Positions 14,781 through 24,356 of a stretch of 39,754 nt of DNA are shown here, one piece after another. The DNA is from Thermoleophilia bacterium (GTDB lineage: Bacteria; Actinomycetota; Thermoleophilia; Solirubrobacterales; 70-9): assembly GCA_016649905.1 (NCBI GenBank), contig JAENWU010000011.1, positions 1 through 39,754 on the forward strand. Reading direction: 5' to 3'. The notes under the pieces are model-generated. The model did not search any database. It had not been told where the DNA came from and was given only the letters and a program-made list of their open reading frames with translations. Position 1 is the first letter of the stretch. Each line of letters opens with the position of its first letter. The translations under genes and the position numbers were made by a program.

Positions 14781-15188
14781 TCAGCAAGACAAGACGCACT
14801 GCTGCCCACCCGTGAAGGTTCCTGCGTTGCTGACATTGTTATTCCGAATAACCACCTTGCGATACGTCGTCAAATCGTTTGAGACGAATATCGTGGCTTC
14901 GGCGCCAGCAGCGGCGCAGTTCCAGGAGCTCAGGAGATTATTGCTGGTGTCCGCAATATCCACGCAACCTGCCCGGTTGACGGTCAGGACTTGGCCCCAG
15001 TTGAGTGATTTCAACGCAGGTCCCCAGCAACGATCGCCGCCCTGCCCATACGGATTTAGCTGCACGTTTTGACAGAACAAGGTCGCCGACGCCTTCGGGG
15101 CCGCAGCCAGCAGAAACGTAAAGCAAACAGTGGCGAGGAGCGCCACAAAGACGATTGGTGCCATGGAGCTTTTTGGTCGATTGGTCAT
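14781..15188 (-). CDS. Small secreted cysteine-containing protein, unknown function
   Basis: A protein of about 135 residues. The ATG at 15186-15188 follows a GGGGG ribosome binding site. A signal peptide (hydrophobic PIVFVALLATVCFTFLLAAA, then PKASA) precedes a mature domain of about 100 residues with six Cys (LFCQN, RCWGP, AGCVD, WNCAA, QQCVLSC), probably disulfide-paired. Repeated Asn-rich strands (RNNNVSN) suggest a compact beta fold. It lies 129 bases downstream of the MCE operon in the same direction but has room for its own promoter. No family recognised. Confidence 0.55.
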   Translation of the reverse strand: MTNRPKSSMAPIVFVALLATVCFTFLLAAAPKASATLFCQNVQLNPYGQGGDRCWGPALKSLNWGQVLTVNRAGCVDIADTSNNLLSSWNCAAAGAEATIFVSNDLTTYRKVVIRNNNVSNAGTFTGGQQCVLSC

Positions 15189-15317
15189 CTGACCCCCAGG
15201 TGTAGTGGACGGCATTGGTCGCTCCATCCTGACAAGGAAGACCGCATCGGCCAATAGCTATATGTCAGCTCGGACTGGCCGTGACTTGACAATCGTCAAC
15301 CGGCAACGACAACTGAC

Positions 15318-16916
15318 CTAGCGAGCTGCCTGTTCGAACGTCTGCCGGTAGAGCGTTGAGGCACCGGGCCCGTAGATTGATTTCTGAGGGCCCTGTTGGG
15401 TGCAAGCGGGCGCAGGCACGGTGGCGGTGCCTTCTTGGCCAGCGAAGGCAAATTCCTTTAGCCGTTTGAAGAAGTCTTCGGCTTCTTTGAGGTTGATCGA
15501 CGCAGGGGTCTCTCCGGCTGGGATTTCGCGGCCGGGAGGACGGTTGGAGCGTTCCTGGAAGGCAGGGTTGGTGGGAGTGGTCGGATCAAGGGTGCCAGCG
15601 GCTCCAGAGGTGCACTGGCGGACGTCGAAGCCCGGCAGGCCCTGAATCAGATTTTCGGCCCACTTGGGCGGGCTGTAGGCGCTGTTGCGATTGATCGTCA
15701 GTCGTTTGCTGCTTGAGGCGACCGTTTCGGGGTTGAGCGGACCGAGCACCCGCAAGAACTGAGGATGGATTCCGCCTTTGAGTTCTTCCGTCAGCTTCAC
15801 GTTGGACGAAGCGGCGATGTTGGCGAAGAAGGACGTGACCTCGTGCTTGTAGAGGTTGAGGCCCGTGAATAGAGGGTTGAGGTTGCGCAGGAACGGATCA
15901 AGAGCGCGCAAGAGCGGTGGGAAATCGTCGCGGAAGAGCTTGCGCCCAGCCGCGAAACCGGAGGGCGCCCGTTCGATCACCGGCCCGAGACCTTCGAAGA
16001 AGCCTTTCGCTTCCGGCGCCAGGTTGGCGAAGGCGACCAGGGTTGGCGACAGCTCTTCCGCGGCCGGCACCAGCTGGCGCATCAGCGGATCGGTGTTCTC
16101 GGCGAAGGTCTTGAGGCGGCTGACGGTCAGCCTCGACTCGTCGAGGAAGGTCGGGAAGGCGCGGAACAGCGCTTCGATGTCCTGGTCGCGACGCGCCGTG
16201 GTCTGGAAGACAGCATTGGAGCTCTGGATCAGGTCGGCGACCTCGCCGTTGCGGCCGCGCAGAGCGGTGAAGGTCTTGGCGCCGTTGCTGAAGAGCTGGC
16301 CGACCGCGAGCCGCTGGGTGTCGAGGGTGCGGAAGAGCCGGTCGAGTTCGGTGAAGGTCGGTTCGAACTGGCCGAGCGCATAGGAGAGGCTCTGGCCCTG
16401 GCCGTTGATCGCGACCGCGGCTTCCTGCATCCAGGCCTGGAAGGCGGCACGGGTTTGGGGATCGAAGGTGCGGAAGATCTCATCGAGCTGGACCGATTCG
16501 GCGATGTTGGCCTCAGGCAAGGTGTCGCCATCGGCCATCTCCGGCGCCTCGCTCGAGCCAGGCGTCAGTTCGATGTAGGTCTCACCGAGCAGGGTCTTGG
16601 TGCGGAGGATCGCCCGCGTCGACTCAGGCAGCGGCCCGTACTTGTCTTCGATGTCGACGGTGGCCAGCGCCTGCCTCCCGTTCGGGGCCAGGGCAATGCT
16701 CTGGACTTTGCCGACGTTGACGCCGGAGATGCGGACGTCCGACTGTTCGGCCAGCTGCGTCGCCTCGTTGAAGGGGATCTTCACCTCGTAAGGCTTTGCC
16801 TTGAACGGGGTCGGGCCGCCGAAGGTGACCCAGAGGAAGAGCAGGATCCCGAAGCAGGACAGCGCGAAGCCGGCGATGACCAGGAGCTGCGTGGTGCTGG
16901 GGGCGCGCTTGCTCAT
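15318..16916 (-). CDS. MCE-family protein, sixth gene of MCE operon
   Basis: A 532-residue MlaD/MCE protein. The N-terminal membrane helix spans about 9-31; the MCE domain (about 40-120) includes DVRISGVNVGKVQSI and GETYIELTPG; a long helical region (150-400) starts with VQLDEIFRTFDPQTRAAF. In related systems MCE subunits assemble into tubes that carry hydrophobic molecules across the envelope. Two C-terminal Cys (RQCTSG, PACTQQ) recur in all six paralogues. The ATG overlaps the previous stop by four bases. No terminator hairpin with a T-run is visible after the stop. Confidence 0.9.
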   Translation of the reverse strand: MSKRAPSTTQLLVIAGFALSCFGILLFLWVTFGGPTPFKAKPYEVKIPFNEATQLAEQSDVRISGVNVGKVQSIALAPNGRQALATVDIEDKYGPLPESTRAILRTKTLLGETYIELTPGSSEAPEMADGDTLPEANIAESVQLDEIFRTFDPQTRAAFQAWMQEAAVAINGQGQSLSYALGQFEPTFTELDRLFRTLDTQRLAVGQLFSNGAKTFTALRGRNGEVADLIQSSNAVFQTTARRDQDIEALFRAFPTFLDESRLTVSRLKTFAENTDPLMRQLVPAAEELSPTLVAFANLAPEAKGFFEGLGPVIERAPSGFAAGRKLFRDDFPPLLRALDPFLRNLNPLFTGLNLYKHEVTSFFANIAASSNVKLTEELKGGIHPQFLRVLGPLNPETVASSSKRLTINRNSAYSPPKWAENLIQGLPGFDVRQCTSGAAGTLDPTTPTNPAFQERSNRPPGREIPAGETPASINLKEAEDFFKRLKEFAFAGQEGTATVPAPACTQQGPQKSIYGPGASTLYRQTFEQAAR

Positions 16917-18319
16917 TTCGTTTTGTATTCGCAGTGGCCAGTTTCTGACTTACCAGGAGCGACGGGGATTTCGTCGGGAATCGGGATGCCAGCCGTTTGG
17001 AGGAGCGTTTTGATGAACGGGTGGGTCGGCGCAACCGTGCCGTAGGCAAAATCGGACCCGGTGCAGGTGATCAGGATCAGGCCGCGGAGCATCGGCCCAC
17101 CCGCGTCTTTCAAGTTGAAGGTCGCGTTGAAGTTGTGGTTGAGCCAGGGGAGATAGAAGAGGAAGCTTTCCTTCCCCTTCGGCTTGTAGGCGAGCTCGTT
17201 GAGGAAGCTGTTGAATCCACCGAGCCCGTTTCCGAAGTTTTGGACCGTCTTCTTCAGCGGCTGTGAGCCTTCGTTGGCGTGGGTGAGCACGGGCCGGATC
17301 TGGCGGGTGAAGGGCCGGATCTGGTCGCGGATCGGCGCGGTCGTTTCGGAGAAGAGCTTTTCGGTCGCCTTGAAGGCCGGCTGCAGCGCCTGCGCCTGCG
17401 GGATCAGGCTGGTCAGGGCCGGATAGGCGGCCTGCGAGAACTTGGTCGAGCTGGCGAGGCCGCTCTTCGCCGCGTCGAGCGTCGCCGGGAACTCGACCAG
17501 TGCTTCCTGGATCGACTGCTGCTGGTTGGCGAAGTTGCCGAGCGCCGCGTCGGAGGAGGTGACGAAGCGCTTGATCTCGGCGTCGTGGCGGCCGAGCTCG
17601 GTGGTCAGGGAACCGAAGTTGTGGATCACGTTCGCGAGCGCGACGTGGCGAGCAGCGACCGCTTTGTTCAGCTTGGCGACATAGTGGACGAAGGGCTGGA
17701 AGCGCCGGAAGGCGTTGCCGAGCTGTTTGCCGCGGCCACCGATCCCCTGGGCGCCGCCGGCGACCAGCAGCTGGATGTACTGACGGGTGTCGGCGTCGAG
17801 GGTGCCGAGGAAGGCGTCGAGGTTGGTATTCGGTTCGGTCTGGGCGAGGGTGAAGTGGGCGCCGTCTTCGATCGGCTCATCGCCGCTGCCGGGTTCGACC
17901 TCGACGATCATGTCGTTGAGGCCGGTTTTCGGCCGCAACAGGAAGCTCGCGTTGGGGTGGATCAGCTCCATGTATTTGGGCTGGATGTCCATCCCGACCA
18001 CGGCGTGGCCGTCTTCGAGATCGACCGAGGTGACCTTGCCGATTTCGATCCCGGCGACGTCGACCGACTGGCCCTGGCCCGGCGTCACCGCCTGAGCGGT
18101 CGCGAACTCGGCCGAGATGTGGTCGAATTCTTCGCCGACAACCGGCAGCCAGGCCGGCAGCGAAGCCTTTTGCTGGGTGAAGATCCCCAGCATCATCGCG
18201 ATGCCGGCGATTGCGAGGACGAAGATCGCGATCGTGTCTTTTCGGTGGCCTCGGGACTGGCGCGAGAGCCAGGCACGGAAGTGCCGCCAGCGGCTGACTT
18301 CGGCGGGTCTCTGGCTCAT
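16913..18319 (-). CDS. MCE-family protein, fifth gene of MCE operon
   Basis: A 468-residue MCE protein with a basic N-terminus, a membrane helix (about 29-47), an MCE domain (about 65-150: VDVAGIEIGKVTSV, then DMIVEVEPGSG) and a helical tail domain from TNLDAFLGTLDADTRQYI. It is longer before the domain than its neighbours, with an extra segment PAWLPVVGEEFDHISAEF after the helix. The C-terminal Cys pair is ITCTGS and GHCEYK. It is joined to both neighbours by ATGA overlaps, which implies balanced translation of all subunits of one complex. The substrate is unknown. Confidence 0.9.
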   Translation of the reverse strand: MSQRPAEVSRWRHFRAWLSRQSRGHRKDTIAIFVLAIAGIAMMLGIFTQQKASLPAWLPVVGEEFDHISAEFATAQAVTPGQGQSVDVAGIEIGKVTSVDLEDGHAVVGMDIQPKYMELIHPNASFLLRPKTGLNDMIVEVEPGSGDEPIEDGAHFTLAQTEPNTNLDAFLGTLDADTRQYIQLLVAGGAQGIGGRGKQLGNAFRRFQPFVHYVAKLNKAVAARHVALANVIHNFGSLTTELGRHDAEIKRFVTSSDAALGNFANQQQSIQEALVEFPATLDAAKSGLASSTKFSQAAYPALTSLIPQAQALQPAFKATEKLFSETTAPIRDQIRPFTRQIRPVLTHANEGSQPLKKTVQNFGNGLGGFNSFLNELAYKPKGKESFLFYLPWLNHNFNATFNLKDAGGPMLRGLILITCTGSDFAYGTVAPTHPFIKTLLQTAGIPIPDEIPVAPGKSETGHCEYKTK

Positions 18320-19839
18320 GGATTCACCCCCGCTAGCGACGGGCTGGCCGTGCCGATCTGGGCGAGCGGCGAGCCGTTGAGATCGGGGACTGGGTTGTTG
18401 TCGCAGCGGACGTCAGGCTTCAACGGCGGCATGCCGCCCACCTGCGGCTGGACGCCGATTGGGTCCGCGATGCTGCGCGAGTAGACGATCTGATCGCTGA
18501 CGGTGTCGAGGTTGCCCAGTGGGTTTGCCCCTCCCAGGAGGAGGTTGCCGCCACCAGCCTGCGCACGTACGTAAGGCCCGTTGCCGTCGTAGTTCTGGGC
18601 GGCACCGGCGAAGTTGGTGAGGGTGTAGAGGAACTCGCGATAGTTGGGCCCGCCGGTGCTGAACTGGTCGTTGATCGTCTGGTTCGCCGTCGGCACCAGG
18701 ACCTGCGTCGTGCACAGGCTGAGTCGGTTGAGCTGCGGCAGGGCCGACGAGAGACCGGCCTGAGCCGCGCCGGCAAGGCCCGGCGTCGATTCCTGCAGCA
18801 GCTTGGCGACGCCTCCGGCCTCCTTGCCGGAGAGCAACGGCCGGGTCTGCTCCAGCCACGGTTTCGAGGCGCTGATCAGCCCCGGCAGCTCGGCCACCGC
18901 CGGCGTCAGCACGATCGCGTAGGTGCGCAACGGTGGCAGGGTGCGGTTGAGTGCGACAAGCGAGGTATTGGCCACCTTCAGCGTCGGGGCAAGCAGGTTG
19001 ACCGTCGTCGAAAGGTTGGCCGACTGCGTCGCCAGAGCACCGGTGAAGACGTTGAAGTTGTCGATCAGGCCCTGCAGGTCGGAGCGGCGGCTAGCGAAGG
19101 ATCCGAAGGTGCGGCCGGCGCCAGCGACCAGGCGCGAGAGGTCACGCTGTTCGGTGCCGAGCAGCGCGTTGGTGACCTGGGCGCTGTAGCGGCCGGCGTC
19201 GGCGCCGTATTTGAAGGCGCCGTTGAGCGCTTCGGCGCCAGTCTTGCCTTTGACCTCCGGCAGCTGGGTCGCGTCTTCGGCGGCGTTCGGTTTGTGCGTG
19301 TAGGCCGTGCCGATCCCCTCGAGCAGGCGACTGAGGTCAGCGCGAACCGGGGATTGCAGCGCGGAGAGGACTTCGTCGAGCTGGACCGCGGTCGAGGTGC
19401 GGCTGACCGGAATCGTGCCGCCGCTGTCCATCTCCGGCGCGCTCGGGCTGCCGGGGTCGAGTTCGACGAAGAAGTTACCCTCGAGGAAGATCCGTGGGCG
19501 GATTGCGGCGAAAGCGTCGTCGTGGATCGGTCGGCCAGCGCCGTCGACGGTGAAGGTGACCTTGGTCGCGTCGCCGTCGCGCTCGGAGGAGATCACTTTG
19601 CCGACTTCGACACCGGCGATCCTGACCGGCGAGTTTTTGGCGATATTGGCCGAGTTGGCGAACGTCGCGTGGACCTCGTAGCCGTAACTGGTGAAGGGCA
19701 CGTGTTTGGTGAAGGCCAGGTACGGGCCGATCGTGAAGATGAGAATGAAGACGATCGCGATCGCGACGTTGCTGGGACGCCAGCTGAATCGACCCCTCCT
19801 CGCGCTCTGGCGCGTGTCGCGCTCGGGCATGCGGCTCAT
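18316..19839 (-). CDS. MCE-family protein, fourth gene of MCE operon
   Basis: A 507-residue MCE protein: N-terminal arginine-rich stretch, membrane helix VAIAIVFILIFTIGPYLAF (about 25-43), MCE domain (about 50-135: PVRIAGVEVGKV, GNFFVELDPGSP), and a helical domain from AVQLDEVLSALQSPVRADL to about 340. A C-terminal region contains the paired Cys (LSLCTTQ, VRCDNN). Start at ATG 19837-19839, overlapping the preceding stop. The PTFT-like core motifs of mycobacterial MceA-F are not obvious enough to assign a letter. Confidence 0.9.
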   Translation of the reverse strand: MSRMPERDTRQSARRGRFSWRPSNVAIAIVFILIFTIGPYLAFTKHVPFTSYGYEVHATFANSANIAKNSPVRIAGVEVGKVISSERDGDATKVTFTVDGAGRPIHDDAFAAIRPRIFLEGNFFVELDPGSPSAPEMDSGGTIPVSRTSTAVQLDEVLSALQSPVRADLSRLLEGIGTAYTHKPNAAEDATQLPEVKGKTGAEALNGAFKYGADAGRYSAQVTNALLGTEQRDLSRLVAGAGRTFGSFASRRSDLQGLIDNFNVFTGALATQSANLSTTVNLLAPTLKVANTSLVALNRTLPPLRTYAIVLTPAVAELPGLISASKPWLEQTRPLLSGKEAGGVAKLLQESTPGLAGAAQAGLSSALPQLNRLSLCTTQVLVPTANQTINDQFSTGGPNYREFLYTLTNFAGAAQNYDGNGPYVRAQAGGGNLLLGGANPLGNLDTVSDQIVYSRSIADPIGVQPQVGGMPPLKPDVRCDNNPVPDLNGSPLAQIGTASPSLAGVNP

Positions 19840-21266
19840 TTGGTCACCTGCCCGCGCGTCGTCGTACCGCGAAGCTTCGGAGCGTTCCCGATAACCGTCT
19901 TACCGACCACGTACTTCTCATTGCCGGCTTCGCACACGCCATCCTGCCCAGGTGCCCCCGTGCGCGGGAACGGGTTGAAGTGGAGATGGTTTTTCTTCGC
20001 CTGTTCGGGGTCCGCCGAACCGCCGTTCGCGGGTGCCGACGACGGGGTGGTCTCCGCATTGGGGCCGAGCGGAGGCTCGAAGCTGATGAAGTTGAGCCAC
20101 TTGCCCTGGCTGTTGCCCTGACTGTTCGTCCTGGCGAGGTTTTCGAAGAGGATGGTGACGTAGTTGCAGTTGGTCTGGGCCGGAACGATGTAACTCAGCG
20201 ACGGCTTGAGGATTCGGTTGGTGTCGATCAGCAGGTCGAGCCCGTTGAAGACCCCGGTCGCTTCCTGGAAATCGACCAGCGCTTCCGCCGTCGGCTGCAG
20301 CTGATTGTTGAGAACCGGCGAAGCGTTGAGGACGGGGACGCCGGCATGGAGCGCTTCGGCGATCACCGGCGACGTTTCACCGAGCGCTTTCGCTCCTGGC
20401 TGTAGGGCGGCGAAGAAGCGCTCGGAGCTCTTGAGGAACGGATTCAGCGCCGGCAGGTCCGCGTTGACGGTGTCGAGGGTCGGTGGGCTCTTCTCGATCG
20501 TTTCCTGGATGTAGGGGCGGGAGACGCGGGCGAAGGCGCCGAAGGTCTGGTCGAGGGCGACGAACATGCTGGCCTGCTGCTCGGCAACCGGGGCGACCGT
20601 GGCCGAGAGCGCCTCGAGCGCGCGCCAGAAGCCGGCGAAGTCGGTGCTGGGGGCGACGATCGTCCTCAGTACCGGCTGGCCGTTGACGACGAGGCGCCGC
20701 AGGGCGCCGATCGCTTCGTTCAGCTGCGGCCCGCGGCCGGCGAGGGCGTTGCCGAAGCCGGCGAGGTTTTGACGGATCGCCTGGCGGGTCGGCTTGTCGA
20801 ACATGTCGAAGAACTCGTCGATGTCGACCGGTTCGGGCGTGGCCGCCGCGACCGGGATCGTGTCGCCGGCCTCGAAGCCCTTCGAGGAATCGCCGGGGGT
20901 GACCTGCAGGAACTTGAGCCCCAGTGCGGACTTGGGCCGGATCGTGATCGTCGAGTCGACCGGCAGCGGTTCGGCGCTCTGGTCGAGGCTGAGGTCGAGT
21001 TCGGCGGCGACCTCGCCGTTCTCGAGCTGGACCGGGACGACCGACTTGACGATGCCGACGCGGACGCCGCCGATCCGGATCTCGTTGCCTTTGACCAGCG
21101 CGTCGGCGTTCGGCACCCGCGCCTTGAGGTTGTAGGTCGAGACGAACGGCAGCCCGTTGTTGGCGTTGTAGGCGAGGAAGACGGCGACGATCACGACCAG
21201 CACGGTCACCGCCCCGACCAGGATCGGGTTGCTCGCCAGCCCCTGAAGTCCGCCTTTGTTTCTCAT
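19836..21266 (-). CDS. MCE-family protein, third gene of MCE operon
   Basis: A 476-residue MCE protein with a membrane helix ILVGAVTVLVVIVAVFLAY (about 15-33), an MCE domain (about 42-130: EIRIGGVRVGIVKSV, LKFLQVTPGDSS), and a helical domain beginning PVDIDEFFDMFDKPTRQAI. The C-terminal tail carries TNCNYV and DGVCEA plus a low-complexity stretch. The ATG overlaps the upstream stop by four bases. A position in the inner or cytoplasmic membrane with the helical barrel outside is expected from the family. Confidence 0.9.
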   Translation of the reverse strand: MRNKGGLQGLASNPILVGAVTVLVVIVAVFLAYNANNGLPFVSTYNLKARVPNADALVKGNEIRIGGVRVGIVKSVVPVQLENGEVAAELDLSLDQSAEPLPVDSTITIRPKSALGLKFLQVTPGDSSKGFEAGDTIPVAAATPEPVDIDEFFDMFDKPTRQAIRQNLAGFGNALAGRGPQLNEAIGALRRLVVNGQPVLRTIVAPSTDFAGFWRALEALSATVAPVAEQQASMFVALDQTFGAFARVSRPYIQETIEKSPPTLDTVNADLPALNPFLKSSERFFAALQPGAKALGETSPVIAEALHAGVPVLNASPVLNNQLQPTAEALVDFQEATGVFNGLDLLIDTNRILKPSLSYIVPAQTNCNYVTILFENLARTNSQGNSQGKWLNFISFEPPLGPNAETTPSSAPANGGSADPEQAKKNHLHFNPFPRTGAPGQDGVCEAGNEKYVVGKTVIGNAPKLRGTTTRGQVTK

Positions 21267-22768
21267 GGCCCGAGGAGGTAGTCGAGGAGCGGTTCGGTGC
21301 CGGCGGTCTGCGAGGCGCTGCCGATATTCGGTTCGGCTTCGGTGGCGCCTGCCTGGCCGAGGCCGGTGGTGGGGCCACGGGCCTCGGGGGGCGACGAAGT
21401 GCCGCCCGTCTGTTCATCGAGCTGCTCTTGGAGGAGCCGGAACAGGCTCGCAGCGCTGAATTCGGCGGATTCGCCAGCGTTTTCGCCGTTGAAGTTCGAG
21501 TTACAACCGGACCCTCCCTCCCGATTGGCTTCGTATTCGACGCAGTTCGTCAGGGACACATAGGTGCGACCGAAATGGCCGTACTGATCGAAGCCGTTCG
21601 TCGCCAGCGACGTGTTGTAGATCAGTTCGACCAGCGAGTCCCAGCCGCCCGTCTTCCTGAGATTGGTCGTCAGGCCGGCAAGTTCAGCGGTCGGCTTCAC
21701 CCCCGACTTCGAGAGTTCGGTGGTCTTGCGAACGATCGGATCGGCCTCCCGGAAGCTCGGGCCCGACGCTTCACCCGCCGCCCCCAGGCTCTTCAGCGCC
21801 ACGGTCGTCGCCTGCGAGAACGGGGTCAGCGTGCGCGTCGCGTCGGTCAGCGCCGGACCGGCTTCGTCGAGGCTTTCGAAGACCGGGGTAGCCGCGTCGG
21901 AGAAGCCCTGCAGATTGGTCATCGTCGTGCGGAACTCGCGCAGGAAGGTGGGGAATTTCTGCAACGACTCTTCCAGTTGCGCGCCACGTTCAGAGCTGGC
22001 CTCCGCGGCGGCGCCGGCATTGGAGATGAAGCCGGCGACATGGCGGCGCTCGCGCGCCAGCGGGCCGAGGATCGCATCGGAGTCGCTGGCCAGCTGCGCC
22101 AGTTCGTCGCGCTGGTCGGAGAGGATCCCGAAGAGACGGTCGACGTCGCGCAGGACCGGGTTGGCGCGCTTGACCAGGACTTCGAGGTCGCCGCCGCGGC
22201 CGGCGAAGCCGGCGCCGAGTTCGTTGAAGATCAGCCGGAAGCGCTGCGCGTAGGGCAGCGTCTGGATGTCGTTGATCAGGTCGGGGTCGACGCTGGCGCC
22301 GCTGTTGCCCAGCGGCAGCAGATACTGGCCGGCGCCCGCTTCCCCGTCTTCGATCTTCTTCAGCGGCGGCGGTGGCGGCGAGCCCGGCGCCCGCGGCAGG
22401 GTCGGCCGGCAGTCGATGAACTTCTCGCCGATCAGCGACTGCGGCCGGATCTGGCAGGTCGCGTCCTGGCGGAAGTCCTGGAAGCCGGGGTCGGTGATTT
22501 CCATCTCGATGATCGCCTTGCCGGGGACCGAGACCGGCTCGCCGTCGCGGTAGGCGACGACGTCGCCGGGCATGGTCACGTCGACCGCCTTGATTTCGCC
22601 GACGTTGGCGCCAGCGACCCGCACCTGCTCGCCGTTGACCATGAAGGCGCCGTTGTCAAAGATCGCGCGGACGACGTAGCCGTTGTTCGAGCCGCCGCCG
22701 GAAACCAGCAGCACGACCACGACGACGGCCGCGACGAGCAGCAGCACGGGTATCAGTCGCCTAATCAT
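21263..22768 (-). CDS. MCE-family protein, second gene of MCE operon
   Basis: A 501-residue MCE protein from the ATG at 22766-22768; a longer upstream frame is antisense noise, and this ATG gives the ATGA overlap used at every junction. Membrane helix LIPVLLLVAAVVVVVLLVSG (about 5-24); MCE domain (about 33-135: QVRVAGANVGEIKAV), which is unusual in carrying its own Cys pair (ATCQIRPQ, IDCRPT) and a proline-rich insertion PPPPPLKK; helical domain about 160-390. The C-terminal tail has Cys in LTNCVEY and SGCNSN. The most divergent of the six. Confidence 0.88.
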   Translation of the reverse strand: MIRRLIPVLLLVAAVVVVVLLVSGGGSNNGYVVRAIFDNGAFMVNGEQVRVAGANVGEIKAVDVTMPGDVVAYRDGEPVSVPGKAIIEMEITDPGFQDFRQDATCQIRPQSLIGEKFIDCRPTLPRAPGSPPPPPLKKIEDGEAGAGQYLLPLGNSGASVDPDLINDIQTLPYAQRFRLIFNELGAGFAGRGGDLEVLVKRANPVLRDVDRLFGILSDQRDELAQLASDSDAILGPLARERRHVAGFISNAGAAAEASSERGAQLEESLQKFPTFLREFRTTMTNLQGFSDAATPVFESLDEAGPALTDATRTLTPFSQATTVALKSLGAAGEASGPSFREADPIVRKTTELSKSGVKPTAELAGLTTNLRKTGGWDSLVELIYNTSLATNGFDQYGHFGRTYVSLTNCVEYEANREGGSGCNSNFNGENAGESAEFSAASLFRLLQEQLDEQTGGTSSPPEARGPTTGLGQAGATEAEPNIGSASQTAGTEPLLDYLLGP

Positions 22769-24165
22769 GGTCCCGGGGGCACGTCGGTCGGGTCGCATTC
22801 CGAGGGGCTGACGGCGCTGCCGGCCTGCGGCGGGTTGACGTAGGGGCTGGAGCCGTCGGTCGCGTTCTGAGTCGCGCCACCTGGGCACGGTTTCGTAACC
22901 GGGGCTGACGGGCCGAAGACGTTGAACTGTTCACTCTTCGAGATCGGGTTCAACGCCGCGCCTTCGTATTCGAACAGATTCAGGCCGGATGGCGAGACTC
23001 GTACGTAGTGTCCGTTGGCGTCGTAGTAGCCCGCTGCCTGCCCCAGCTTTCCGACCGCACTGAACAGGTCGGTCGTGTACGAGCGGGCGAAGTTGAGGTT
23101 CGGCTGGAAGGCGGTGATCGCCGCTTCTGAATGCGGGAACGCACTCGAAGCGCGCGACTGCACGGTCGGCAGCGCCGCCAGCAGCTCGGCGGCGTCGTTG
23201 GCTGCCCCCGGCCGGCTGACCGTGAGCCGCAGGTTGCGCGTGAAGGGAATGAATTTCGACAGCACCGGCCGCAGTTCGGCAAGGAACGGGGCCAGGTTCT
23301 TGGTCGCCGGCTTCGCCGTTTCGACCAGCGGGTCGAGGTCGTCGAGCGCCGCCCGTAGGTTGACGAAGGTCGTGTTCGACTGCCGCATCACCGGCGGCAG
23401 GCGCTGCAGGGTCTGGTCGAAGGCGACGGTCTGTGAAGCGATCGCGTCAAAGGCGGTGTTGGCGTTGGAGATCGCGCTCGAGAGCTGTTCGCCGCGGTCG
23501 GCGACGGTCGTCGCCAGGTCAGCCGAGCTGACGATGAAGCGTTCGAGCAGGCGCTGATCGGCGTTGAGTTCGCCGACGAAGGCGCCGGTCCGGTTCAGCG
23601 CCGGGCCGAAGAACTTGTAGGACTCGTTGGCGTCTTCGCCGCGGCCCGAGTAGATCGAGGCGTTGCCCTTGATGAAGTCACTGAGGCCCTTGCGCACCGA
23701 GGGCGGGAAGGTGTTGAAGAACTGGTCGATGTCGATCGGCGTCGTGGTCGAGGCGAGCCCGAGCTCAGCGTCGTCATCGAGCGCCGGGTTGCTGTTCGGC
23801 CCCGGGCTGATCGAAACGTAGTGGTTGGCGACGCCGGAGAGCGAGGTGGCGCGGATCACCGCGGTCGTCCCCTCGTGCAACTCCTGGTCGACTTCGACGT
23901 GGACCGCGGCGAGGTTGTCGTCGGTCAGGTCGATGCTGTCGACCGAGCCGACCGGCGAGCCGCCGACGAGGACCTGGTTGTCGGGCACGAGCTGGCCCGC
24001 GTTCTGGAAAACGAGGGTGTACTTGTGGCCGCCACCGCCGCTGAAGAAGACGATCGCCAGCACGATCACCGCCGCTGCCAGGGCCACGATCACCGCAATT
24101 CGGGCGGGGGTCATCCCCCGGCTCGGAGCCGAGCTTTTCTCCTCGCCTAAGGAATTGGAAGCCAC
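22765..24165 (-). CDS. MCE-family protein, first gene of MCE operon
   Basis: A 466-residue MCE protein heading the six-gene operon. Membrane helix IAVIVALAAAVIVLAIVFF (about 23-41), MCE domain (about 47-130: QVLVGGSPVGSVDSI, NHYVSISPGPN), helical domain starting PIDIDQFFNTFPPSVRKGL, and a Pro/Ser-rich tail with KPCPGG and PSECDP. The GTG at 24163-24165 is formal; the ATG at codon 18 is an alternative with a nearby GGGGG. Unlike mycobacterial mce operons, no YrbE-type permease gene precedes it; instead a 191-base divergent region leads to a secreted-protein gene. Confidence 0.88.
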   Translation of the reverse strand: MASNSLGEEKSSAPSRGMTPARIAVIVALAAAVIVLAIVFFSGGGGHKYTLVFQNAGQLVPDNQVLVGGSPVGSVDSIDLTDDNLAAVHVEVDQELHEGTTAVIRATSLSGVANHYVSISPGPNSNPALDDDAELGLASTTTPIDIDQFFNTFPPSVRKGLSDFIKGNASIYSGRGEDANESYKFFGPALNRTGAFVGELNADQRLLERFIVSSADLATTVADRGEQLSSAISNANTAFDAIASQTVAFDQTLQRLPPVMRQSNTTFVNLRAALDDLDPLVETAKPATKNLAPFLAELRPVLSKFIPFTRNLRLTVSRPGAANDAAELLAALPTVQSRASSAFPHSEAAITAFQPNLNFARSYTTDLFSAVGKLGQAAGYYDANGHYVRVSPSGLNLFEYEGAALNPISKSEQFNVFGPSAPVTKPCPGGATQNATDGSSPYVNPPQAGSAVSPSECDPTDVPPGP

Positions 24166-24356
24166 GGGTCGTCGCTTGTCCGCTCTCCGGCCCTCCTTCC
24201 CGGCCGAGCGAACGCGCGAATCGTATCCGAGCGCCTCCCCGCCAAGTGGCGCCTGAGCTGGGACTTAACTGGAAATCAACGCGCTACTCTGATTGCGGGA
24301 AGCTGTTAAGGGGGATGGGAAGCGCCGCGCCAATCTCTAACTGAGGAGACAACTCA

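Noticed and set aside
17279-18484. 401-codon rightward frame opposite MCE genes
   Set aside because: Antisense shadow of two MCE genes with repetitive Arg/Gly/Val/Glu composition.
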